Shown here piece by piece: positions 51,374 to 59,875 of a stretch of 64,000 nt of DNA. The position numbers were made by a program, and so were the translations under genes. The first letter of the stretch is position 1. Each line of letters opens with the position of its first letter. Under the pieces are notes generated by a model. The model had not been told where the DNA came from. It made no database searches and saw nothing but the letters and a program-made list of their open reading frames with translations. The DNA lies in assembly GCF_008705135.1 (NCBI RefSeq), contig NZ_CP023694.1, forward strand, positions 9,213,001-9,277,000, written 5' to 3'. The stretch comes from Streptomyces coeruleorubidus. Lineage in GTDB: Bacteria > Actinomycetota > Actinomycetes > Streptomycetales > Streptomycetaceae.

Positions 51374-52123
51374 ATGATCCGCTCACCTCGTGCTTGGGCA
51401 CTTGAACAAAACGATCGCCGCATCGTCTTCGCCTCCGACACCGAAGCGACGATGTTCGCCGAATCCCGACCGTTCCGCGTCGCCCAACACCGGCTGCCCG
51501 CGTGGAAAGCGGTGCTGCCGATCGGCGGCCACGCCGAACTCCGGCAGCCCGGACGGCCCTTGGTCGCGGCGTTCGGGCTGATCGTTCCGCCCCAGTTGGC
51601 CCACACCTGTGCGGCGACCTCGCCCTACATCGCCCTGTTCATCGACTCCTGGCTGCTGCCCTCCTACCCGGAGCCGATACGGCTCGATGCCGGCGAGATC
51701 CGCCGCCTGCTCGCTGCGCTCGGCAGCACCGATTCCGACGGCCCCGACGCCGGTGTGGACCTGACCGCCGGATACACCGAGCTGCGGACACTCGCCGGGT
51801 GCCCATCCCCACTCGATCCGAGAGTCGCCCACGCTGTCGACCTGTGCGCGTCGCGCGATCCGGACATGCCCATCACCTCCATCGCCACCGAGGTCGGCCT
51901 GTCGGCCGTGCGGCTGCGCGCCCTGGTCCGCAAGGACGTGGGCATTACGCTTACCCGCCTGCGCCGATGGGGTCGGCTTCGCACCGCGATCGCCGACCTG
52001 CCGGATTCGACCGCCGCCTTGGCCGCAGCCACCGCAGGCTTCGCCGACCAGGCCCACCTCACCCGTACCGCGCGGGACTTCATCGGGCGTACGCCTGCCT
52101 CTCTGCGACGCGCTGAAGCGTAG
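51374..52123 (+). CDS. AraC-family transcriptional regulator
   Basis: 249 residues if ATG 51374 is used; ATG 51452 (FAESRPFRVAQHRLPAWKAV) is perhaps likelier because 6 bp to the divergent gene leaves no room for promoters. The N-terminal cupin-like half contains LPIGGHAELRQPGRPLVAAF. The C-terminal AraC DNA-binding pair reads PITSIATEVGLSAVRLRALV and LAAATAGFADQAHLTRTARD, FIGRTPASLRR. It probably controls the DoxX gene; effector unknown. Confidence 0.88.
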   Translation: MIRSPRAWALEQNDRRIVFASDTEATMFAESRPFRVAQHRLPAWKAVLPIGGHAELRQPGRPLVAAFGLIVPPQLAHTCAATSPYIALFIDSWLLPSYPEPIRLDAGEIRRLLAALGSTDSDGPDAGVDLTAGYTELRTLAGCPSPLDPRVAHAVDLCASRDPDMPITSIATEVGLSAVRLRALVRKDVGITLTRLRRWGRLRTAIADLPDSTAALAAATAGFADQAHLTRTARDFIGRTPASLRRAEA

Positions 52124-52286
52124 GGCGCGCCCTTGCCCGCCCGATGTGCCCCGCCCTCTGAGACCGGCGAGCCCCGGCCCTCCCTGATGTACTCGACCGC
52201 CTTCAGGACCGGGGACGTATGGCTGTACCTGACTGGCCGCGTTCAGGTGTACGCCGACACGGGGCCTGCAGCCGGAATCCCTACTA

Positions 52287-53311
52287 AGACTTGTCCGGGC
52301 GATCATGTGACCGCTTCGTGGCTGGGTCGTTGAGGTGGGCATGGGGCGGGGTGATCTGACAGATGCGGAGTGGGACCGGCTACAGCCGTTTCTGCCGGTC
52401 AGCAATGGCCCTTGTGGCAGGTGGCGGGACCACCGCCAGGTAATCGACGGGATCCTGCAGCGGGTGCGAACCGGTGTTCAATGGCGGGATCTGCCGGAGC
52501 GGTTCGGACCGTGGAAGACGGTCTATGAGCGCCACCGGCTGTGGTCGGCCGACGGCACCTGGGAACGCCTGCTGCAGCAAGTGCAGGCTACGGCCGATGC
52601 TTCGGGGGAGATCGACTGGGAGATCGCGGTGGACTCCACCATCGTGCGCGCTCATCAGCACGCGGCGGGCGCCCGCACCGATCCGCCGGCAGCTCTCACG
52701 CCAAAGGGGGCTCAGACAGCGGAACACCAGGGCGGAACGTCGTGGCAGAGCCTGCTCGCCCACTTGGTGGGGGTGGTGAGGACGGTGAGGGACTGGGCCG
52801 CTCGCGTGGCGGGCTCACCAACAAGCTCCACCTCAGCGCGGACGGCCGCTGCCGTCCGCTGTCCCTGATCGTCACCGGCGGGCAACGGGCAACGGGCAAC
52901 GGGCAGCGGGCAGCGGGCAGCGGGCAGTTCCATGGCGTGCTGGAGAATATCCGCATCCCGCGGGTCGGTCAGGGCAGGCCGCGTAAGAAGCCCGACAGCC
53001 TGGCGGCCGACAAGGCATACAGCAATGGGCCGTGCCGTGAGTACCTGCGGCGCCGGGGCATCCGGCATACCATCCCGGAGAAGAGCGACAGTCAGGCCGC
53101 CCGCCTGCGCAGAGGATCACACGGCGGACGGCCACCAGGATTCGACGAACAGCGGTATAAGAAAGGCAACACCGTCGAACGGGCGATCAACAGGCTGAAG
53201 CAGTCCCGGGCCGTAGCTACTCGATACGACAAACGCGGCTACGTTTTTCTGGGCACCGCCACCGCAGCAGCCCTGATCATCTGGCTCCGCACACGATTGC
53301 GCGACAATTCC
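52287..53311. mobile_element. IS5-family element IS-C
   Basis: Left end GACTTGTCCGGGCGATCATG and, inward from the right, GAATTGTCGCGCAATCGTG share an imperfect pattern (TTGTC..GC.ATC.TG). TA flanks the proposed ends (52285-52286 and 53312-53313). About 1.02 kb, with one transposase in two frames. The right end overlaps the stop of the DUF1330 gene. Ends assigned by eye. Confidence 0.55.
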
Positions 53312-53314
53312 TAG
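52341..53314 (+). CDS. IS5-family transposase of IS-C (two frames)
   Basis: Frame one (to 52868): DLTDAEWDRLQPFLPVSNGP, WRDLPERFGPWKTVYERHRL and IAVDSTIVRAHQHAAGA with the first Asp. Frame two (to 53314): LGRSRGGLTNKLHLSADGRC, SLAADKAYSNGPCREYLRRR (second Asp), GGRPPGFDEQRYKKGNTVER (Glu) and AVATRYDKRGYVFLGTATAA. The switch is needed around 52750-52790 and may be programmed, as for other IS5 elements, or a mutation. The second frame contains an expanded 7-bp repeat (52880-52928) near the third strand of the core, which might harm the enzyme. Confidence 0.75.
52880..52928. repeat. Seven tandem 7-bp units inside the IS-C transposase
   Basis: GGGCAAC three times, GGGCAGC three times, then GGGCAGT: 49 bp. 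It encodes Q/R/A/T/G-rich text replacing the few residues normally found between VTGGQR and FHGVLENIRIPR. Likely made by slipped-strand replication. Confidence 0.9.
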
Positions 53315-53625
53315 CCCGGGAGGGAGAAGCCCTCGGGCGGCGCGCCCTCGACGAACAGCATCCCCACGTGGACCTTGCCCTCTCGTATCTCCCGGGCCCG
53401 CTGGTACTCGGGGGAGTCGTACCACTCCCGGATCCGGTCCATATCGGGAAACTCGATGACCACGAGCCGGGACGAGTCCCAGGTGCCTTCGACGGGCTTG
53501 GGAGTGGGGCCCGAGATCAGGTAACGGCCGCCGTGGCTGAGGATGGACTTCTGGGCCACGTGTGCGTAGGCCAGACCAGCCTCCTCGTCGAGCAGATCGA
53601 CGTTGACGATGACGTAAGCGGGCAT
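53311..53625 (-). CDS. DUF1330 protein
   Basis: 104 residues. MPAYVIVNVDLLDEEAGLA, YAHVAQKSILSHGGRYLISG, PTPKPVEGTWDSSRLVVIEF and REWYDSPEYQRAREIREGKV match DUF1330, a small dimeric alpha/beta barrel of unknown role. The ATG at 53625 lies after GGAAACGGGG. The stop overlaps the target TA of IS-C, but the length is normal, so the insertion did no visible damage. Confidence 0.87.
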   Translation of the reverse strand: MPAYVIVNVDLLDEEAGLAYAHVAQKSILSHGGRYLISGPTPKPVEGTWDSSRLVVIEFPDMDRIREWYDSPEYQRAREIREGKVHVGMLFVEGAPPEGFSLPG

Positions 53626-53802
53626 GGGCGTCCCCGTTTCCTTTGGACACGGCGTGTACTTCGGTCACGCCGGAGACTACGCTTCGCTCGCTGAGGCGGT
53701 GCAGACCGCCAGTAACGCCGTGAGGATCTGCGGCGACATCGAGTGTCGGTCACCGGCTGGGTGAGGCATGGAGGTGTCGGGACATGCCTTCGGAGGCATT
53801 CC

Positions 53803-54183
53803 TTGTCAGTCGAGTTGAACCACACGATCGTCCATGCCCGGGACAACCGGGAGTCCGCAGAATTCTTCGCGAGCCTGCTCAGCCTTGAGATCACCGCCGA
53901 GTGGGGCCCGTTCATCGCGGTCGACCTGAGCAACGGCGTCACGCTGGACTTCGCCACGATCCCTGCGGACCGGATCACTCCCCAGCACTACGCCTTCTTG
54001 GTCTCCGAGGAGGAGTTCGACGCAGCGTACGCACAGATCAGCCAGCGCGGCATCGAGCACTACGCCGATCCCCACGGGAAGCAGCCCGGCGCGATCAACC
54101 ACAACGACGGTGGCCGCGGCGTGTACTTCATGGACCCGGCGGGCCACGCCATGGAACTCATCACCGTGCCGTACGACGTCTGA
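53803..54183 (+). CDS. VOC-family (glyoxalase-fold) protein
   Basis: 126 residues from TTG 53803, chosen because GGAGG lies 7 bp upstream; the longer frame has none. VELNHTIVHARDNRESAEFF, ASLLSLEITAEWGPFIAVDL, FLVSEEEFDAAYAQISQRGI and GRGVYFMDPAGHAMELITVP. The metal-ligand positions His (NHTIV) and Glu (MELIT) are kept, so it is probably a metal-dependent dioxygenase, isomerase or resistance protein. Substrate unknown. Confidence 0.87.
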   Translation: MSVELNHTIVHARDNRESAEFFASLLSLEITAEWGPFIAVDLSNGVTLDFATIPADRITPQHYAFLVSEEEFDAAYAQISQRGIEHYADPHGKQPGAINHNDGGRGVYFMDPAGHAMELITVPYDV

Positions 54184-54288
54184 ACCTCGTAGGGCCGCAC
54201 GCCGGCGCGACGTGCGGCCCTGCTGACCGACCGGCTCAGCCAACAATGTGGCTTGTGGACAGCTTCAGCGGGCTGCAACCATCCCGGC

Positions 54289-54999
54289 ATGGACTCTCGA
54301 GTAGTCGGAATACCCGACGTGGACGGCACCGAACAGGTGGCGGTTGTAATCGATGTGATGCGGGCGTTCACCACCGCCGCATGGGCCTTCCACCGCGGGG
54401 CAGACAAGATCGTCCTCGCTGCCGACGAGGGCGAGGCACTGGCGATCAAGGCGTGTCACCCGGGCTGGCTTGCGCTCAAGGATGGGGCACCGGTCAGCGG
54501 GTTCAACCTCGTCAACTCCCCTGGCCTGATCCAGGAGGCCGACCTGGCCGGCCGCACCGTGATTCAAAAGACCACTGCGGGAACGGTTGGGGCCCTGGCG
54601 GTCGTCGAGGCCAAATTAGCGCTATGCGCCAGTTTCGTCGTCGCCGACGCGACGGCCCGGGCCCTGGCCGATGCTGGCGCCGACTCAGTGACGTTCGTGG
54701 CCACCGGCGAGGACGGCCGTGCCGCCGAGGATCTGGCCTGCGCCGAGTACCTGGATCGGCTCCTGACCGAGGACCGTCTCGACCCCGGCCCCTATCTGCA
54801 CCGAGCCCGCACCTCCCCAGCCGCGGACGACCTGCGCAACGGGCGACGCCTCGGTGCTCACCCCAGTGATGTGGAGTTGTGCTTGGAGGTCGACCGGTTC
54901 GACTTCGCCATGCAGGTCGGGCTCGACGAAGGGATGGCGGTGCTGCGGCCGCTCCGGACTCGACCAGAAGCGGTGTCCGCTGTACACCGCGCACGGTAA
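54289..54999 (+). CDS. 2-phosphosulfolactate phosphatase (ComB)-like protein
   Basis: 236 residues from ATG 54289. VAVVIDVMRAFTTAAWAFHR, the loop LVNSPGLI, RTVIQKTTAGTVGALAVVEA and TFVATGEDGRAAEDLACAEY match the ComB family, a Mg-dependent phosphatase of coenzyme M biosynthesis in archaea; bacterial homologues act on other phosphate esters not yet defined. A TTA codon at 54616-54618 suggests bldA control. It stands alone on the plus strand after the VOC gene. Confidence 0.8.
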   Translation: MDSRVVGIPDVDGTEQVAVVIDVMRAFTTAAWAFHRGADKIVLAADEGEALAIKACHPGWLALKDGAPVSGFNLVNSPGLIQEADLAGRTVIQKTTAGTVGALAVVEAKLALCASFVVADATARALADAGADSVTFVATGEDGRAAEDLACAEYLDRLLTEDRLDPGPYLHRARTSPAADDLRNGRRLGAHPSDVELCLEVDRFDFAMQVGLDEGMAVLRPLRTRPEAVSAVHRAR

Positions 55000-55254
55000 T
55001 GAATGAGCCGTTCCCGCCTCATGCTGACGCAAGGTGGAGGGTGAAAACGGCCTTGACAATGTCGGTACGAGCTCAACAGGCCGACGACACCATCGTCGTC
55101 GACCACGAGGACTCACTCGATACCCAGACCGGCCGGGAACGCGACATCCTGCGCCAGGACCGGAAGCGGCGACTATTCCTGACGCGCGATCACGGGTGTT
55201 CCTCGGTAGGGCCGCTGTGCCGTTCCAACCGAAGAACCACCTGGTACTGGCTGA
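55000..55254. other. Intergenic stretch with a possible short ORF
   Basis: A frame from 55059 reads SVRAQQADDTIVVDHEDSLD, TQTGRERDILRQDRKRRLFL; it may be a decayed gene head joined to the transporter fragment that follows. No family recognised. Confidence 0.3.
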
Positions 55255-55653
55255 TGATCGGCGGACTCGTCGTCATGGCGCTCACCGCCGTGGGCAATCA
55301 CCACCGCCGAACTCCTCGGCCACCAAGGAGCCGCCACCGCCCTGCTGCTGTGCCTCTTCATCACCACCGGCGCCGTCGGCCCGGCGGCGGTGTTCTGGGT
55401 CTACCTCGCCGAGATCTACCCCTCCCAGGCCCGGGGCGCGTTGATAGCCACAGCGGCCCACTGGGCGGCGGACTTCGTGGTGGCCACGACGTTCCTCCCG
55501 CTGCTCCAGCACCTGACCCTGGCCGGATCGTTCGCGCTGGACGCCGCGATCACCGGGGCGTCGGCACTGGCACTGGCCCGGTACATGCCCGAGACACGGG
55601 GTAAGCCACTCGTGGTCGCGGCGCGGCCCACGCCCGCCAGCTTCACGCAGTGA
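55255..55653 (+). pseudogene. Sugar-porter-type MFS transporter, C-terminal fragment
   Basis: MIGGLVVMALTAVGN reads in one frame; after a change near 55305 ATALLLCLFITTGAVGPAAV, FWVYLAEIYPSQARGALIAT and AAHWAADFVVATTFLPLLQH follow, then LARYMPETRGKPL and TGA 55653. FWVYLAEI(Y/F)P...RG and PETRGK are sugar-transporter signatures. Only the last three or so helices remain. Confidence 0.8.
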
Positions 55654-55768
55654 CTGCCGACCGATCGCGGACCGACCGCGCGCCCCCAGCCCGAGCATCC
55701 GCGCCCCTGCGTCACGGACACCGGCGCAGACCCTGACCCCTTACACCTCCCGGATCCAGAAGGCACTC

Positions 55769-56383
55769 ATGCACCCCGACCTCGCCCCCCGCAACGCCAG
55801 TTGTCTGCTCTTCGACTGGGACGGCACCCTGGTCGACAGTCAGTACGCCAACTACCGCGCCATGGCCGCCGTCCTTTCCCCCCAAGGTGTGGAACTCCCA
55901 CAGGAATGGTTCGACGCACGCACCGGAACCTCGTCCGCGGAGATGATCCGCACCCTGGCCGGCGAGCGTTCCCTGCGGCTGACTCGCCCCGTGGAAGAAC
56001 TTGTCGCCGACCGCGACCGGATCTTCCTCGAACAGGCCCACACCGTACGACCGCACCCGGAGGTGCTTCGGGTCGTCGAGGCCATGCACGGCCGGATCCC
56101 CATGGCGGTGGCATCCGGTGGAGCCCGTCACGTCATCGAGGCAACCCTGCGCCACCAGCCGTTCAGCGACCACTTCGACGCCCTCGTGACCCGTGACGAC
56201 GTCGACCGCGGAAAGCCCGCACCTGACATCTTCCTGCGCGCGGCCGAGCTGCTCGGGGCCCGCCCCTCGCGATGCACCGTCTACGAGGACAGTGACGAGG
56301 GCGTCGAAGCGGCCCACACGGCGGGCATGACCGTCATCGACGTACGCCCCTACACCGGCATCCGCCCCCGGTCTGGCACGTAA
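55769..56383 (+). CDS. HAD-superfamily phosphatase (beta-PGM/PGP-like)
   Basis: 204 residues. Motif I LLFDWDGTLVDSQYANYRAM, motif II MAVASGGARHVIEATLRHQP, motif III DDVDRGKPAPDIFLRAAELL and motif IV TVYEDSDEGVEAAHTAGMTV are complete, with a cap domain after motif I. Such enzymes dephosphorylate or isomerise small sugar phosphates; the substrate is unknown. ATG 55769; no clear ribosome site. Confidence 0.9.
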   Translation: MHPDLAPRNASCLLFDWDGTLVDSQYANYRAMAAVLSPQGVELPQEWFDARTGTSSAEMIRTLAGERSLRLTRPVEELVADRDRIFLEQAHTVRPHPEVLRVVEAMHGRIPMAVASGGARHVIEATLRHQPFSDHFDALVTRDDVDRGKPAPDIFLRAAELLGARPSRCTVYEDSDEGVEAAHTAGMTVIDVRPYTGIRPRSGT

Positions 56384-56433
56384 TCACAAGTCGCTCCACG
56401 CACCAGGCCCGCCCCCAGCCGGCGGCACTCACA

Positions 56434-56562
56434 CTTATTCTCGTCCTCGGTGGCGGGCTCGATGCTGAGGATGTGCTCGTACATCCACTGCTGCACGGAG
56501 GTGAGTTTGTCCCAGCCCAGCTGGACCGACCTGACCCACCGTCCCAGATGCAGGGCCTCCGA
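56434..56562 (-). pseudogene. Fragment of a helicase-associated-domain protein
   Basis: Minus frame: EALHLGRWVRSVQLGWDKLT, SVQQWMYEHILSIEPATEDE. (L)GRWVRSV(Q)..W..L...QQW(L/M)YE.(V/I)L(G/S)IEPA is the linker repeat of large Streptomyces helicases with helicase-associated domains, as I recall them. Both ends are missing. Confidence 0.5.
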
Positions 56563-56581
56563 GCCGCCAGCACGGAGGCAC

Positions 56582-56653
56582 CACCGGCCTCTACCTGGCA
56601 GGCTCCAACAAGGGAACCGACTACTCGATCATCCGCGTCAAGCCCAACTGGTA
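56582..56653 (+). pseudogene. C-terminal scrap of an unknown protein
   Basis: Reads TGLYLAGSNKGTDYSIIRVK PNW and TAG at 56651-56653, directly before the ribosome site of the next gene. The tail is protein-like but unassigned. Confidence 0.35.
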
Positions 56654-56664
56654 GTGAGGGGAAG

Positions 56665-57150
56665 ATGATGCGTATGAAGAAACGGGTCATCCTGCTGTGC
56701 GGCGGCGTACTCGTCGTGGCCGGGATCGCCGCAGTGTGGTGGAACTGGTTCCGGGCGCCCTATGCCCTGGCCGATTCGCCCAGGGTCGACGTGACGGTGC
56801 GCGCGGAGAAGTCCGTGTACCCCGACGTAGAGGAGACGGCCGAGGACGTCGACATCCTCGTCCGGATCTATGTGCAACGGCTCAAAGACGGCGACGCCAA
56901 GGGACTCGCCGAGCTCGCCGGGCCCGCCTACAAGCAGCCCGGAGCGGCCGCAGCCAAGTATGTACGCGAGTACGGCAAAGCAGCGGGCGGGCACGTCGAG
57001 GTCACTGTGCTGGAGGGGTCCGTCGACTACTTCAACCCGCTGACGGTGGCGTACGAGGAGACCGGTCAGCGGCAGGAACTGCTGGTAGTCAAGGACGCCG
57101 GACACTGGTGGATCGGCCTCGGGGACGGCGATCCAGCGGCCGGCAACTAG
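56665..57150 (+). CDS. Membrane-anchored protein of unknown function
   Basis: 161 residues from ATG 56665 (GTGAGGGGAAG upstream). A short basic start MMRMKKR is followed by a membrane helix VILLCGGVLVVAGIAAVWWN, then an extracytoplasmic domain: VDVTVRAEKSVYPDVEETAE, DVDILVRIYVQRLKDGDAKG, LAELAGPAYKQPGAAAAKYV, VDYFNPLTVAYEETGQRQEL and LVVKDAGHWWIGLGDGDP. The order (helices, then strands ending in GHWWIGLG) resembles NTF2-like lipoprotein domains. Signal-anchor topology is likely. Confidence 0.7.
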   Translation: MMRMKKRVILLCGGVLVVAGIAAVWWNWFRAPYALADSPRVDVTVRAEKSVYPDVEETAEDVDILVRIYVQRLKDGDAKGLAELAGPAYKQPGAAAAKYVREYGKAAGGHVEVTVLEGSVDYFNPLTVAYEETGQRQELLVVKDAGHWWIGLGDGDPAAGN

Positions 57151-57186
57151 CGGCAGCCTCACCCGGCGGCGGCCGCGTTTCAGCAA

Positions 57187-58200
57187 TCAGGGCATTTCGT
57201 CGGTTGGCCATGCGAAGTGTGCAGTATTCGCCGGGTGGGCGGGTGTGGGGGTTCGATCGTGGTGGGGCGGGCTCGGGCTGGCTGAATGGTGAGAGTAGGT
57301 GGGCGGGGTGACGCCGTGCCGGGGGTGGGATGGTTCTGTCATCTGCTGGGTGCCGATGACGTCGAGCAGTCCGAGACGGCTGGCGGTGTCGCTGCCCGGC
57401 GGGGCGGTGAGGATGACGATGCGCAGGTCGCCGCCGGGTTCGGTGAGGATGTCGCAGTCGAGGTGAAGTGGCCCGACCTCGGGATGGTGGATGGTCTTGG
57501 TGTGCAGCATGTGGCCGCTCACCTCGTGGGCCTCCCACAGGGTGGCGAAGCGTGGGCTCGTGCTGCGCAGGCCTGTGACGAGGCGGCGCAGGACCGGGTC
57601 CGTGGGGTAGCGGGTGGACGCGGACCGCAGGTCGAAGACCATGGCGGTTTCGAAGCGGGCCTGCTGCGCTGGGGTGTGGCGCACCGGGCCGGGCGGGCCG
57701 GTGAAGTGCTGCCAGACCAGGTTGCGGTCCCGGTCCGTCAGTGGGAACGGGTCGCCCAGTAGTGCGGCGTGCAGCCGGTTGAAGGCGATAAGGGTCCAGG
57801 CCGCGTCGTACACGCCGACGGGTGTGCCCGGCATCTGGTCGAGCAGCCGCTGCACCCCCGGCGTGAGCCGGTCCGGCAGTCGGCCGTCCGTGGGCTCGGG
57901 CTGCCCGGCCAGCGCGAACAGGTGGGCACGCTCGGCTTCCGACAGGCGAAGCGCCCGCGCCAGAGCGCCGAGCACCTGGGCGGAGGGGGATGTCGCCCGG
58001 CCCTGCTCCAGGCGGATCACATACTCGGCGGATATCCCCGCCAGCAGGGCCAGTTCCTCGCGGCGCAGCCCGGGCGTCCGGCGGCTTCGCCCCGCCGGCA
58101 GCCCGACCGCGGTAGGAGGTACGCGATCGCGCCACCGGCGCAGTGCCTTTCCCAGATCGCTGCCCCGCCGGGAAGTTCCGTTGTCGCCCTGTGCGCTCAT
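57187..58200 (-). CDS. XRE-family regulator with MmyB-like ligand domain
   Basis: 337 residues from ATG 58200 (an ATG 27 bp earlier is possible). HTH: RRTPGLRREELALLAGISAE, YVIRLEQGRATSPSAQVLGA. MmyB-like domain: LDQMPGTPVGVYDAAWTLIA, FNRLHAALLGDP, RDRNLVWQHFTGPPG and HLDCDILTEPGGDLRIVILT, a PAS-like fold that binds fatty-acid-like ligands in characterised members. It has a Pro/His-rich tail of about 45 residues beyond the usual end, probably read-out of sequence after a lost stop. Divergent from an SDR gene with a palindrome between, as in the known MmyB/SDR pairs. Confidence 0.9.
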   Translation of the reverse strand: MSAQGDNGTSRRGSDLGKALRRWRDRVPPTAVGLPAGRSRRTPGLRREELALLAGISAEYVIRLEQGRATSPSAQVLGALARALRLSEAERAHLFALAGQPEPTDGRLPDRLTPGVQRLLDQMPGTPVGVYDAAWTLIAFNRLHAALLGDPFPLTDRDRNLVWQHFTGPPGPVRHTPAQQARFETAMVFDLRSASTRYPTDPVLRRLVTGLRSTSPRFATLWEAHEVSGHMLHTKTIHHPEVGPLHLDCDILTEPGGDLRIVILTAPPGSDTASRLGLLDVIGTQQMTEPSHPRHGVTPPTYSHHSASPSPPHHDRTPTPAHPANTAHFAWPTDEMP

Positions 58201-58232
58201 GGCCCCAGTATCGGCGTCCCGCTCCACGCCGT

Positions 58233-58253
58233 CCTGGTACCGGCGTTACCAGG
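58233..58253. promoter_or_regulatory. Operator-like inverted repeat between XRE and SDR genes
   Basis: CCTGGTA (58233-58239) and TACCAGG (58247-58253) are exact inverses spaced by 7 bp. It lies 50 bp before the SDR ATG, where the XRE regulator would be expected to bind. Confidence 0.65.
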
Positions 58254-58302
58254 AACAGCAGTGATCTGTCCGGCCGACCGCCGGGCGGCGAGGCTGCCGG
58301 AC

Positions 58303-59010
58303 ATGACGACGACCCTCATCACAGGGGCCAACAAGGGCCTGGGACTGCAGACCGCCCGCCGCCTGACGCGGGCGGGGCACACCGTGTATCTGGGTGCCCG
58401 TGACGCCCGCCGTGGCGCTCGGGCCGCCCGGGCGGTCGGCGCCCGCCCGTTGCTCCTCGACGTCGCCGACGACGACTCCGTCGCGACGGCCGTCGAACAG
58501 GTCCGCGAGCACACCGGGCACCTCGACGTTCTGGTCAACAACGCGGGCGTGGCCGGCCCCATGCGGACGGCCGACGAGGTCACTGCCGCGGACATGCTCG
58601 CGGTCTACGACACCAACGTCTTCGGTGCCGTGCGCGTCACCCAGGCCTTCCTGCCCCTGCTGCACCGGAGTGCGTCGCCGGTCGTGGTCAACGTCAGCAG
58701 CGGCCTGGGCTCGTTGGCCGTGGCGGCCGACCCGGCCGCCCACGCCTCGCTCGTCCCGCTCTGGATCTCCTCGCTGCCCTACAACTCCTCCAAGGCCGCC
58801 CTGAACATGGTCACGGTGCTGTACGCGCGTGCCCTGCCGCGCATGCGGATCAACGCCGTCGACCCGGGCCACACCGCCACCGACCTCAACGGCCACACCG
58901 GCGCCAAGAGCGTCGAGCAGGGCGCCGACATTATCGTCCGCATGGCTTCGATCGGCCCCGACGGACCGACCGGCGGCTATTACACGGCCGACGGCCCCAT
59001 GCCCTGGTGA
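58303..59010 (+). CDS. Short-chain dehydrogenase/reductase
   Basis: 235 residues from ATG 58303. Cofactor motif LITGANKGLGLQTARRLTRA, NNAGVAG, the Ser in VVVNVSSGLGSLAVAADPAA and the YNSSKAALNMVTVLYARAL catalytic Tyr/Lys pair. The Arg after the Gly-rich loop (GARDARRGARAA) hints at NADPH. Substrate unknown. The divergent XRE regulator and downstream DsbA-like gene form a compact locus. Confidence 0.92.
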   Translation: MTTTLITGANKGLGLQTARRLTRAGHTVYLGARDARRGARAARAVGARPLLLDVADDDSVATAVEQVREHTGHLDVLVNNAGVAGPMRTADEVTAADMLAVYDTNVFGAVRVTQAFLPLLHRSASPVVVNVSSGLGSLAVAADPAAHASLVPLWISSLPYNSSKAALNMVTVLYARALPRMRINAVDPGHTATDLNGHTGAKSVEQGADIIVRMASIGPDGPTGGYYTADGPMPW

Positions 59011-59059
59011 CACCCGAGCCGCCGAATACCACCCGCACCGCACCGACAGGAGTCCGTTC

Positions 59060-59659
59060 ATGCACCGTCCGCGCCGCGTCGAGGCCGTCATCGACTTCGT
59101 TTGCGTCCACTGCTACCTCGGCTTCACCCGCTACCTCCGGGCCGTCATCCGCCACCGCGCGGACGGTGGCACCGTCGAAACCGTATTGCGTCCTGTCCAG
59201 CTCCGTCCCCAGGCATCACCCGTCGGTGAACCGCTGGTCGAGGTCTGGGCGCGCGAGCGCGGCGCGGCCGTTGCTGCCCGGCTCGCCGCCGACACCTCGT
59301 TCGGCGCCGACGACGGCCTCGAACTCAATTTCCGCCGTGCGGTGTTCACCAACACCTTCGACGCGCACCGACTCGCCGCGCAGGCATCCGCGCAAGGCAA
59401 GGGCGAAGAGATGGCCGAGCGACTGTTTCGCGCGTACTTCGCCGACGGCCTGAACATCGCGGACACCACGGTGCTCGACCGGCTCGCCGCGGAGACGGGC
59501 GTCATGGCCACCAGCGGCGGGGCGGAAGCACTACAGGCCGAACTCGCCCGCGTCCGCGCACTCGACCTGCCGGTCCCGCCGGTATTGCTCCTCGCTGGCG
59601 GCCCTGTCTTGTCCGGGGAGATACGAGAGCACGACGTCCTCGCCGCACTGGGCGAGTGA
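59060..59659 (+). CDS. DsbA/FrnE-like thioredoxin-fold protein
   Basis: 199 residues from ATG 59060, 8 bp after AGGAG. Active site region VEAVIDFVCVHCYLGFTRYL with CVHC in place of the common CPWC; the helical insertion LNFRRAVFTNTFDAHRLAAQ, EEMAERLFRAYFADGLNIAD and LDRLAAETG, and the cis-Pro strand VPPVLLLAG. FrnE-type proteins act as disulfide isomerases or glutathione-dependent isomerases in polyketide pathways. Follows the SDR gene by 49 bp, probably in operon. Confidence 0.88.
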   Translation: MHRPRRVEAVIDFVCVHCYLGFTRYLRAVIRHRADGGTVETVLRPVQLRPQASPVGEPLVEVWARERGAAVAARLAADTSFGADDGLELNFRRAVFTNTFDAHRLAAQASAQGKGEEMAERLFRAYFADGLNIADTTVLDRLAAETGVMATSGGAEALQAELARVRALDLPVPPVLLLAGGPVLSGEIREHDVLAALGE

Positions 59660-59749
59660 CACCATGCCTCGCCCCGGTCTCACGCGAAGCAGCAGGCGTG
59701 ACAGCGCAGGCAAGTTACGGAATCGGCCTGTTTCAGAAGGGAGACCAGC

Positions 59750-59875
59750 ATGAGGGGCGACGACCTGGTCGGCGCCGGCCAGGTCGCCCAGCAGATCAGC
59801 CTCGACACGGCACGCGAGGACCGGCTCTTGGCCACCGTGCGCGGGCCTGTCACCTCCGAAACTGCTGCGCCACTG
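59750..59875 (+). pseudogene. N-terminal scrap of an unknown gene
   Basis: ATG 59750 after AAGGGAGACC reads RGDDLVGAGQVAQQISLDTA, REDRLLATVRGPVTSETAA, then enters the 3' end of the minus-strand gene. Ribosome site and text look real; the rest is missing. Family not recognised. Confidence 0.35.

Noticed and set aside
52880..52928. Short tandem repeats as a CRISPR array
   Set aside because: Units are 7 bp with no spacers, and no cas genes are present.
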